Shown piece after piece: positions 37,177 through 44,531 of a stretch of 64,000 bases of DNA. Source of the DNA: Pokkaliibacter plantistimulans. GTDB taxonomy: Bacteria > Pseudomonadota > Gammaproteobacteria > Pseudomonadales > Balneatricaceae. Numbering within the stretch: the stretch's first letter is position 1; each line of letters opens with the position of its first letter. The notes below the pieces were generated by a model, which did no database searches, had not been told where the DNA came from, and was given only the letters and a program-made list of their open reading frames with translations. Where the stretch lies: NCBI RefSeq assembly GCF_046844695.1, contig NZ_CP177354.1, forward strand, positions 868,001 through 932,000. The letters run 5' to 3'. Position numbers and translations under genes: made by a program.

Positions 37177-39087
37177 ATGAGAAAGGCCATTGCCACCGTC
37201 ACCCTCTCCGGTGACCTGTATGAAAAGTTCGAAGCCTGTGCGGCAGCAGGCTATCAGGGCGTGGAAATCTTTGAAAACGACCTGATGCTGTTTGACCGAA
37301 CGCCGGAAGAGGTGCGGGAACTGGCCCGTTCCTTTTCCCTCGATATCCTCTCCTTGCAGCCCCTGCGTGATTTCGAGGCGCTGCCCGAGGAGACCATGAA
37401 GAAGAACCTGCTGCGCGCGGCGCGCAAGTTCGAGCTGATGCAGCGCCTGGGGGCGCAGCATCTGCTGGTCTGCAGTAATACCTCGGCGCAGGCGCAGGAC
37501 AATAACGAACAGGCGGCCGCTGATCTGGCCCGTCTGGCGGAAATGGGCAAGGCCCACGGTATTGCGGTGGGCTACAGCGCGCTGGCCTGGGGTCGGCACG
37601 TCAACCGTTATGAACAGGCCTGGGAGATCGTCCGCATGGCGGATCACTCCCATCTGGGTCTGGTAGTGAATTCCTTCCATCTGTTTGCCGCAGGCAGTGA
37701 TCTGGCCCTGTTGCAGCAGTTACCGCTCAACAAGCTGAGCTATGTGCAGCTGGCCGATGCGCCCCGCCTGCAAATGGAAACCCTGCAGCTGAGCCGGCAT
37801 TTCCGCTGCTTTCCCGGTCAGGGCGACATGCCGGTGCTTGAGCTGATGGCCTGTCTGCAGCAGCGTGGCTACCGCGGTTATATTTCCCATGAAATCTTCA
37901 ACGATGACTTCCGCGCGGCACCGCCCAAACCCAAGGCAGTGGACGGCATGCGCTCCATGCTGTGGATGGATGAGCAGCTGGCCCGTCAGTCCGAACAGGC
38001 CAGTGTGCTGGCCGAGCAGGAGGAAGTGGGTGTGCTGCCACCGCAGGCGTCGGTGGATGATCTGGAGTTTATCGAGTTTGCCATTGACGGTGAGGAAGCC
38101 GCCGAACTGACGGCGCTGCTGACAGGGCTGGGCTTCGAGGAAAGCCACCGGCATCGCTCCAAAGACGTCAGCCTGTGGCGGCAGGGGCAGATCAATCTGG
38201 TGCTGAACCACGAAATGGAAAGCATGGCGCACTCGCATTTCCTGCTGCACGGGGTGTCCGTTTGTGCGCTAGGCTTCTCCACCCGCGATCTGGGCGCCAT
38301 GCTCAGGCGTGCCGAATACTTCCTGTGCCCGCGCATGGGCAACAAGATCGGCCCCGGTGAGCTGAACATCCCGGCGGTGCGTGGGGTCGGCGACAGCGTG
38401 GTGTACTTTGTCGAGCACAGTGAGCGGCTGAAGTTCTACGACGTCGACTTCTTCCCGCTGAAACAGGCCAGCACCGCAGCACTCGGCCTGACGCGCATCG
38501 ACCATATCGCCCAGACCGTCAATCCGGGGGATTTTCTCTCGGCGTCCTTCTTCTACAAGAGCGTGTTCGGGTTCGAGGTGGAGTCCAATCAGGACCTGTT
38601 TGACCTCTACGGCACGGTGGTCAGCCGCACCATTACCAATGCCGACAAGCGGGTGCGTATCCCGCTCAACATGTCAGCCAACCAGCAGTCGTCGTCCCAG
38701 CGCTTCCTGCGGCAGGCCAAGGGCTCGGGTATTCAGCAAATTGCTTTTGCCTGCGATGACATTTTCCACGCCGCCGAAGCCGTCGACCGCCGTTATGTGC
38801 TGCCGATTCCGGCCAACTATTACACCGAACTGGCGATCAAGTACGACCTCGACGAGGCGCTGGTCAGCCGTATGCAGGCGCTCAATATTCTCTATGACCG
38901 CAATGATGACGGTGAGTTTTTCCACCTCTATACCCGCGAGGTACACGGGGTGTTCTTCGAGATCCTGCAGCGGGCAGGGGGGTATGACCGCTACGGCGAA
39001 GTGAACTCCCATGTGCGCATGGGCTGCCAGTCGCGTGAGTACCGCGACAAGCAGCGCCGACTGGAAAGCCTGCTGGCCCTGTATTGA
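37177..39087 (+). CDS. QuiC-like protein: dehydroshikimate dehydratase/HPPD-like fusion with altered metal ligands
   Basis: A 636-residue two-domain protein like QuiC of Pseudomonas, which dehydrates 3-dehydroshikimate to protocatechuate. Residues 1-270 are a TIM-barrel dehydratase domain (AAAGYQGVEIFENDLMLFDR, SRHFRCFPGQGDMPVLEL); 295-636 resemble 4-hydroxyphenylpyruvate dioxygenase. The context fits: it follows the TTT genes and the window has the protocatechuate pathway. However, the usual YEALAWGR reads YSALAWGR (S134) and LCLDSFH reads LVVNSFH (N165), so two of four metal ligands I expect are changed; Q191 and E239 remain. In the second domain GIQHIAF is GIQQIAF (Q521), while H443 and E595 are kept. 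Activity is therefore uncertain. GAGGAG lies eight bases before the ATG. Confidence 0.8.
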   Translation: MRKAIATVTLSGDLYEKFEACAAAGYQGVEIFENDLMLFDRTPEEVRELARSFSLDILSLQPLRDFEALPEETMKKNLLRAARKFELMQRLGAQHLLVCSNTSAQAQDNNEQAAADLARLAEMGKAHGIAVGYSALAWGRHVNRYEQAWEIVRMADHSHLGLVVNSFHLFAAGSDLALLQQLPLNKLSYVQLADAPRLQMETLQLSRHFRCFPGQGDMPVLELMACLQQRGYRGYISHEIFNDDFRAAPPKPKAVDGMRSMLWMDEQLARQSEQASVLAEQEEVGVLPPQASVDDLEFIEFAIDGEEAAELTALLTGLGFEESHRHRSKDVSLWRQGQINLVLNHEMESMAHSHFLLHGVSVCALGFSTRDLGAMLRRAEYFLCPRMGNKIGPGELNIPAVRGVGDSVVYFVEHSERLKFYDVDFFPLKQASTAALGLTRIDHIAQTVNPGDFLSASFFYKSVFGFEVESNQDLFDLYGTVVSRTITNADKRVRIPLNMSANQQSSSQRFLRQAKGSGIQQIAFACDDIFHAAEAVDRRYVLPIPANYYTELAIKYDLDEALVSRMQALNILYDRNDDGEFFHLYTREVHGVFFEILQRAGGYDRYGEVNSHVRMGCQSREYRDKQRRLESLLALY

Positions 39088-39239
39088 TACGGGGCTCAGT
39101 ACATAACAAAACAGCCTTGGCCGGTGTATCTGCCAGAGCACGTGACCTTTTTGACAGGGTGTCAGACCGGTCGCGCGCCACATCGATACAGCGGCAACTG
39201 TAAAAGCGCAGCCGGAAAACACCCCGGATCTGTGCCATA

Positions 39240-39284
39240 ACACCCCGCACGAGCCTATCAGGTACAGCTGGCCGGGCGGGGTGT
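39240..39284. repeat. Inverted repeat upstream of the first TRAP binding protein
   Basis: ACACCCCGC (39240-39248) and GCGGGGTGT (39276-39284) form a perfect 9-bp inverted repeat with a 27-base centre. The 253-base gap also holds TGACA-GGG-TGTCA near 39155. Neither resembles a known operator that I can name. No gene is seen in this gap. Confidence 0.4.
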
Positions 39285-39340
39285 AACGGGAGAATGAACA
39301 GGGACGTAAACCAACTAAAAACTACAACACAGGTGTATAT

Positions 39341-40345
39341 ATGAATCACAAGCTCCTGACCAAGGCAGCCCTCGCGGCCGCCCTGTCCCTGACCACCGCT
39401 TATGCCAGTGCCACCACCACCCTGCGCTTCTCGCACTTCTGGCCGGCCACCTCGGCCATTCACAAGGAGGTCTTCCAGGCCTGGGCCGATGATGTGGAAA
39501 AAGCCTCCAATGGCGAACTCAAGGTGCAGCTGTTCCCCTCCCAGACTCTGACCAAAGCGGATGCAGCCTATCAGGGCGCCGTCAACGGTATCTCTGATAT
39601 CGCTGCCACTGCGCAAGGCTACACCGCCGGTCGTTTCCCGCTGACTCAGGTGGTAGAGCTGCCCGGCGTGTCACTCAGCGCCACTCAGGGTGGCTGCATC
39701 ACCCAGTCGCTGTATGACAAGGGCATGCTGGCGGACGAGTACAAAGACTCCCATGTACTGTTCATGTTCTCCACCGGCCCCGGCTACATTCATACCACCG
39801 ACAAGGAAGTGAAGGTGCCGGATGACCTCAAGGGTCTGCGTATCCGTCGCCCCAGCGCCGTGGTCGGCAAGATTCTCACTGAGCTGGGTGCACAGCCCAT
39901 CGGTATGCCCGCACCGGAAATCTACTCTTCCATGCAGCGTGGTCTGCTCGATGGCGTCAGCCTGCCGTGGGAAGGCATGAAAACCTTCCGTCTCAATGAG
40001 CTGTCCAATCAGCACACCCAGGTGCCTTTCTACTCGCTGGTGTTCGTCGCCACCATGAACAAGAAGACCTATGACCGTCTGCCCGACAATCTGAAAAAGG
40101 TGATCGATGAGCATTCGGGTCTGGCCTGGTCGAAGAAAGCCGGTGAAGTCTTCGATGCCGAAGACAAGGCCGGTCGCGCCGAAGCCAAGGGCAATATCGT
40201 CGAGATCAACGATCCGCTGAACGATCCCAGCTGGGGTGGTCCGCTGAACGCGGCCATCAAGGACTATCTGGGTGATCTGAAAGCGAAGAACGGTCAGGCG
40301 GTGTATGACGAGGCGCTGGCACTGCGCAGCCAGTGCGCGATGTAA
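39341..40345 (+). CDS. TRAP transporter substrate-binding protein DctP, copy 1
   Basis: A 334-residue periplasmic receptor of a TRAP transporter. The signal peptide ends near AYASA (about residue 24). DctP features include TTTLRFSHFWPATSAIHKEV, the ligand-carboxylate arginine region GLRIRRPSAVVGKIL and APEIYSSMQRGLLDGVSLPW. It resembles the second DctP at 42.4 kb over its whole length. It begins the dctP-dctQ-dctM-dctP run, so it is probably cotranscribed with the membrane parts. The likely ligand is an aromatic or hydroaromatic acid, from context only. Confidence 0.9.
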   Translation: MNHKLLTKAALAAALSLTTAYASATTTLRFSHFWPATSAIHKEVFQAWADDVEKASNGELKVQLFPSQTLTKADAAYQGAVNGISDIAATAQGYTAGRFPLTQVVELPGVSLSATQGGCITQSLYDKGMLADEYKDSHVLFMFSTGPGYIHTTDKEVKVPDDLKGLRIRRPSAVVGKILTELGAQPIGMPAPEIYSSMQRGLLDGVSLPWEGMKTFRLNELSNQHTQVPFYSLVFVATMNKKTYDRLPDNLKKVIDEHSGLAWSKKAGEVFDAEDKAGRAEAKGNIVEINDPLNDPSWGGPLNAAIKDYLGDLKAKNGQAVYDEALALRSQCAM

Positions 40346-40480
40346 CGACCTGAATACGTTCTGACTCTGTCAGACGGACAGGCAGGGCCGCCGGGCCCTG
40401 CCCGCAGGTGATGCACTCTACCGGGGCAGTTGTTGCGGGCGTCAGCCCGAAGCCCGGGTAGTCAAGCGGGAGAAGAGGTT

Positions 40481-41008
40481 ATGTTCAAGTTGTTGCAGCT
40501 GTCGAAAGGGATGTCGTGGCTGTGTCTGGGTTTTGCCGGAATTGCCCTGGTTGGATTGATGGGGGTTACCGTCGTCGATGTGATTACCCGCTGGCTGTAC
40601 AAGCTCACCTCGGGGGGTTTTGGTTTCACCATTGTCGGCAGTGTCGAGATGGTGAAGTACCTGCTGTATTTTGCCCTGCTGTCTGCCATGGCTGCTTCGG
40701 TGGAGCGCGGGCAGGTGGTTGTTGAGCTGTTCACTCAGGCGCTGCCGGCACGGGTCAAGGCGCTGATGGGCAGCTGCTATCTGATCGGTTTTACCGTCCT
40801 CGGTGCGGCGCTGGCCTACGGCTCCTGGGAGGAAGGCTTCAATTCGCTGGAATACGGCGAAGTAACGCAGGATCTGGCCCTGCCCATTGGTCCGGTGTAT
40901 TTCGTCGCTGCCATCATGTTTGCGGTGATGGCCATTCGTACTCTGATTCACACCCTGGCCGGACTGGCAGGGGTCGAGACCGGGCAGGAGGAACAGCATG
41001 AGCTCTGA
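40481..41008 (+). CDS. TRAP transporter small membrane subunit DctQ
   Basis: About 175 residues with four membrane helices, including GVTVVDVITRWLYKLTSGGF and ASVERGQVVVELFTQALPAR, typical of DctQ. I start at the ATG at 40481 behind AGAGG; the open frame from 40430 has no family match. Its end overlaps the dctM start by 11 bases, implying coupled translation. Confidence 0.87.
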   Translation: MFKLLQLSKGMSWLCLGFAGIALVGLMGVTVVDVITRWLYKLTSGGFGFTIVGSVEMVKYLLYFALLSAMAASVERGQVVVELFTQALPARVKALMGSCYLIGFTVLGAALAYGSWEEGFNSLEYGEVTQDLALPIGPVYFVAAIMFAVMAIRTLIHTLAGLAGVETGQEEQHEL

Positions 41009-42284
41009 GATGATCGGCGGTATGAGCATGGGTATCCTGCTGCTTCTGCTGGTGTTGCGTGTGCCCATTGCCCTCAGCATGCTGCTGGTGGGCTTTTTCG
41101 GTTTTGCGGCGGTGACCAGCATGGATGCAGCGATTTCCATGCTCAAGTCGGTGCCGCAGGAAGTGCTGGCCAACTATGACTACAGCGCGATTCCCATGTT
41201 TATCTTCATGGGCGTGCTGGCTTCTCACTCCGGTATGGCCAAGCAGCTGTTCAATGCGGCGCGCAGCATGTTCGGTGGCTGGCGCGGCGGTATGGCGCTG
41301 GCAGCGGTGAGTGCCTGCGGTGTGTTTTCCGCGATTTCCGGCTCTTCGCTGGCCACCGCCAGTACCATGAGCCGGGTTGCGCTGCCGGAGATGGAGCGCA
41401 GCGGTTATGCTCCCGGTCTGGCGGCTGGCACGCTGGCCGCCGGTGGCACTCTGGGGATCATGATCCCACCCAGTATCGCCCTGCTGCTGTATGCCATCAT
41501 CACCGAGCAGTCGGTGGGTGACATGTTCATGGCCGGTATCCTGCCCGGTCTGGCGGGTCTGCTGTTCTACATCATCACCGTTGCGGTGGTGGTCAAGTTC
41601 TGGCCGCATCTGGCGGGTGAAGCGGCGTCCACCACCTGGGCGGAGAAGTTCAGGGCCGTGCTCGGCATGGTGCCCTTTGCGCTGGTGTTCCTGATGATCA
41701 TCGGCGGCATCTACGGCGGTATCTTCACGCCGACCGAGGCTGCCGCGGTCGGCGCCTTTATCACGCTGCTGTATGCCATCAGCCAGCATATCGGCTGGCA
41801 GGGCTTCATGCAGGCGGTGAAGGAAACCCTGATCCTTTCCAGCGTGATCTTCTTCATGCTGTTGGGTGCCACGGTATTCGGCTACCTGATCTCGGCATCG
41901 CGGATTTCCTTCTCCATCGTCGACTATGTGGTCAGTCTGAACATGACCACTTTCGGCGTGATGGCCTGCATCCTGCTGATGTACTTCGTGCTGGGCTGCT
42001 TTATGGACTCCATCGCCATGCTGCTGCTGACCGTGCCGGTGGTGTTCCCCATCGTCGTCGGCATGGGCATTGATCCGGTGTGGTTCGGGGTGGTGACGGT
42101 ACTGACGGTCGAGCTGGGGCTGATCACGCCGCCGGTGGGGATGAACGTCTTCGTCATTCAGGCCATGGCGCCGCACATTGCTATCAACAAGATATTCCGT
42201 GGGGTTACGCCGTTCATCATCTCGGACTTTGTGCGTCTTGGGGTGTTGCTGGCGTTTCCGATCATGGCTACGGCCTTTCTGTAA
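40998..42284 (+). CDS. TRAP transporter large membrane subunit DctM
   Basis: A 428-residue sodium-driven permease subunit with about 12 membrane helices. Landmarks are DYSAIPMFIFMGVLASHSGM near residue 58, GTLGIMIPPSIALLLYAIIT near residue 151 and LITPPVGMNVFVIQAMAP near residue 374. GAGGAACAGC precedes the ATG. It serves with DctQ as the only membrane pair for two neighbouring binding proteins. Confidence 0.93.
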   Translation: MSSEMIGGMSMGILLLLLVLRVPIALSMLLVGFFGFAAVTSMDAAISMLKSVPQEVLANYDYSAIPMFIFMGVLASHSGMAKQLFNAARSMFGGWRGGMALAAVSACGVFSAISGSSLATASTMSRVALPEMERSGYAPGLAAGTLAAGGTLGIMIPPSIALLLYAIITEQSVGDMFMAGILPGLAGLLFYIITVAVVVKFWPHLAGEAASTTWAEKFRAVLGMVPFALVFLMIIGGIYGGIFTPTEAAAVGAFITLLYAISQHIGWQGFMQAVKETLILSSVIFFMLLGATVFGYLISASRISFSIVDYVVSLNMTTFGVMACILLMYFVLGCFMDSIAMLLLTVPVVFPIVVGMGIDPVWFGVVTVLTVELGLITPPVGMNVFVIQAMAPHIAINKIFRGVTPFIISDFVRLGVLLAFPIMATAFL

Positions 42285-42424
42285 CTGACAGGCACTGGCT
42301 CACGGGTGGTGAGCCTGTGCCATAAACCTGTTCGTTCCGTCCGTAGCGGGCGGGGGCGAATACCCGGAGTCTTTGTTCAGGTAACACCAACCGCAGTACT
42401 CACCGTCCGTCAAGCAACCGCAGT

Positions 42425-42436
42425 AACAACAACAAT
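42425..42436 (+). promoter_or_regulatory. A-rich Hfq/Crc-type motif before the second dctP
   Basis: AACAACAACAAT directly precedes the ribosome binding site GAGGTG. It contains two overlapping matches to AANAANAA, the Hfq/Crc translational repression motif. Confidence 0.6.
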
Positions 42437-42447
42437 CAGAGGTGCTT

Positions 42448-43491
42448 ATGTCATTGAATTCTCGTTCCGTCGTTGCATCACGTCCTGCCCGCGCCTGGAA
42501 ACGCGCCGCTCTCGGACTAGCACTGGCCTGTGCCGCTGGCTCCGCCAGTGCCACCACCACCCTGCGCTTTGCCCATATCTGGCCAACCACTGCCGCTATT
42601 CACAAAGAGGTGTTTCAGGCCTGGGCGGACACCGTGGAGAAAGAGTCCAACGGTGAACTCAAGGTGCAGATCTTCCCGGCCCAGACCCTGACCAAATCCG
42701 ACACCGCCTATCAGGGAGTGGTCAACGGTATCGCCGATATCACCGCCATTGTGCAGGGCTATACCGCTGGTCGCTTCCCGCTGTCACAGGTAGTGGAACT
42801 GCCGGGGGTATCGATGAGTGCCAAGCAGGGCAGCTGTATCACCCAGTCACTGTATGACGAAGGCAAGATCGCCAGTGAATACGCCGACAGCCATGTGCTG
42901 TACCTGTTTGCTTCCGGTCCGGGTTATATCCATACCAACGACAAGGTAGTGAAAACCCCGGAAGATCTGCAGGGCCTGCGTATCCGTCGTCCTACCGCGG
43001 TGGTGGGCAAGCTGCTGAGCGAGATGGGCGCACAGCCTGTCGGTCTGCCTGCACCGGAGATTTATTCTTCCATGCAGCGTGGCCTGCTGGATGGGGTGGC
43101 GATCAACTGGGAAGGGCTGAAAACCTTCCGTGTGTCCGAGCTGTCTAACGAGCACACCGAAGTGCCGTTCTACTCGCTGGTGTTTGTCACCACTATGAAC
43201 AAGAAAACCTATGATCGCCTGCCGGACAACCTGAAGAAGGTGATCGATGACAACTCCGGCATGAAGTGGGCGATGAAGGCCGGAACGGTGTTTGCCGCGC
43301 AGGATGCCGAAGGCCGTGCCGAAGCCAAGGGCTCGATTCTTGAAGTGAAGGATCCGCTGGCCAGTGGCCCCTGGGCTGCGCCGCTGAAAAAGGCGACCGA
43401 AGGTTATCTGGATGAACTCAATGCCAGTGGCAAGAACGCCACCGAAGTCTATGACGAAGCCAAACGCCTGCAGGGTGAATGTGCTATCTGA
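42448..43491 (+). CDS. TRAP transporter substrate-binding protein DctP, copy 2
   Basis: A 347-residue periplasmic receptor with a longer, Arg-rich signal peptide ending near SASA (about residue 36). The mature protein is very similar to the copy at 39.3 kb (shared YQGVVNGI/YQGAVNGI, QGYTAGRFPL, SLVFV, MNKKTYDRLPDNLKKVID). The ligand-site neighbourhood differs: DGVAINWEG here against DGVSLPWEG in copy 1. It ends at a strong terminator, closing the transporter operon. An A-rich Hfq/Crc motif lies right before its ribosome binding site, so this copy may be separately repressed. Confidence 0.9.
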   Translation: MSLNSRSVVASRPARAWKRAALGLALACAAGSASATTTLRFAHIWPTTAAIHKEVFQAWADTVEKESNGELKVQIFPAQTLTKSDTAYQGVVNGIADITAIVQGYTAGRFPLSQVVELPGVSMSAKQGSCITQSLYDEGKIASEYADSHVLYLFASGPGYIHTNDKVVKTPEDLQGLRIRRPTAVVGKLLSEMGAQPVGLPAPEIYSSMQRGLLDGVAINWEGLKTFRVSELSNEHTEVPFYSLVFVTTMNKKTYDRLPDNLKKVIDDNSGMKWAMKAGTVFAAQDAEGRAEAKGSILEVKDPLASGPWAAPLKKATEGYLDELNASGKNATEVYDEAKRLQGECAI

Positions 43492-43511
43492 TAGCTGGAC
43501 TGTTAGATCAC

Positions 43512-43547
43512 CAAAACGGCTCCCTTGATGAGCCGTTTTGCTTTTTG
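43512..43547 (+). terminator. Terminator of the TRAP operon
   Basis: CAAAACGGCTC/GAGCCGTTTTG (43512-43522 / 43530-43540), perfect 11-bp stem, then CTTTTTG. It separates the catabolic block from the FabI-like gene. Confidence 0.92.
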
Positions 43548-43741
43548 CTGGCCGCGTTAATGAATGTGGTGATGTTGTCCGTCGTCACTGGCAGCCCTTC
43601 CTCGGATACTTCTATACTGCATTGCACAAACCGAATTGAACCAGGCCAGCAGCCTGTCGCACTTGACCCGCGTTGAGTGCCGGGGTGGCTGGCGGCTGGG
43701 CGCCGTGTGCTACTGCGCCCGCATGACACAGGAGTGGCAGG

Positions 43742-44521
43742 ATGGCATTGGCAGTGGATTTGAAAGGTAAGGTCGGGTTGGTGCTGGGCATTGCCAACGA
43801 GCAGAGTATCGCCTTTGGCTGTGCGCAGGCATTGCGGCAGGCCGGTGCCGCGCTGTGCGTCACCTATCTGAATGACAAGGCCCGGCCCCATGTTGAACCG
43901 CTGGCGCAGCGGCTGCAGGCTGAGCTGCTGCTGCCCTGCGATGTGCGTCAGCCGGGGCAGCTGGAAGCGGTGTTTGCCGCCATGGCCGAACACTGGGGCA
44001 AGCTCGATTTTGTGGTGCATTCCATTGCCTGGTCGCCGCTGGATGAACTCCATGGGCGCCTGCTGGATTCCACTGCCGAGGGCTTTGCCCAGGCTATGGA
44101 TGTGTCCTGCCATTCCTTTGTCCGCGCCGCCCGACTGGCCGAGCCGCTGATGCAACAGGCAGGTGGCGGCACCTTACTGACCATGAGTTATTACGGCGCT
44201 GACAAGGTGGTGGCGCACTACAACCTGATGGGGCCGGTCAAAGCCGCGCTGGAAAGTGCCAGCCGCTATCTGGCTGCAGAGCTGGGCAGCAGCGGCATTC
44301 GTGTGCATGCTCTGTCGCCTGGGCCGATGCCGACCCGCGCAGCTTCAGGCATTGAGCAGTTTGACCAGCTGCTCGACAAGGGGCGTCATCATTCGCCGCT
44401 GCAACGTCTGGGTACGCCTGAGGATGTCGGTCATCTGGCCGCATTTCTGGTCAGTGATCTGGGTGCCCACCTCACCGGCAGCACGCTGTTTGTCGATGCC
44501 GGGCTGAATATCATGTCCTGA
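43742..44521 (+). CDS. Enoyl-ACP reductase-like protein (FabI family)
   Basis: A 259-residue short-chain reductase of the FabI type. The cofactor loop is GIANEQSIAFG (16-26), and the active pair is Y160 and K167 in YNLMGPVKAALE, the Y-X6-K spacing specific to FabI rather than the Y-X3-K of ordinary SDRs. HSIAWSPLDELHGRLLDST and AMDVSCHSFVRAARLAEPLM resemble alphaproteobacterial FabI more than the enterobacterial enzyme. It stands alone after the TRAP terminator and converges on a large unknown gene. It may be a second, nonessential FabI or act on another enoyl thioester. Confidence 0.8.
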   Translation: MALAVDLKGKVGLVLGIANEQSIAFGCAQALRQAGAALCVTYLNDKARPHVEPLAQRLQAELLLPCDVRQPGQLEAVFAAMAEHWGKLDFVVHSIAWSPLDELHGRLLDSTAEGFAQAMDVSCHSFVRAARLAEPLMQQAGGGTLLTMSYYGADKVVAHYNLMGPVKAALESASRYLAAELGSSGIRVHALSPGPMPTRAASGIEQFDQLLDKGRHHSPLQRLGTPEDVGHLAAFLVSDLGAHLTGSTLFVDAGLNIMS

Positions 44522-44531
44522 AATCGTGCGC

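Noticed and set aside
40914..42176. A 420-codon leftward open frame opposite dctM.
   Set aside because: The translation is extremely rich in His, Gln and Arg, as expected from the complement of a membrane protein; dctM itself is unambiguous.
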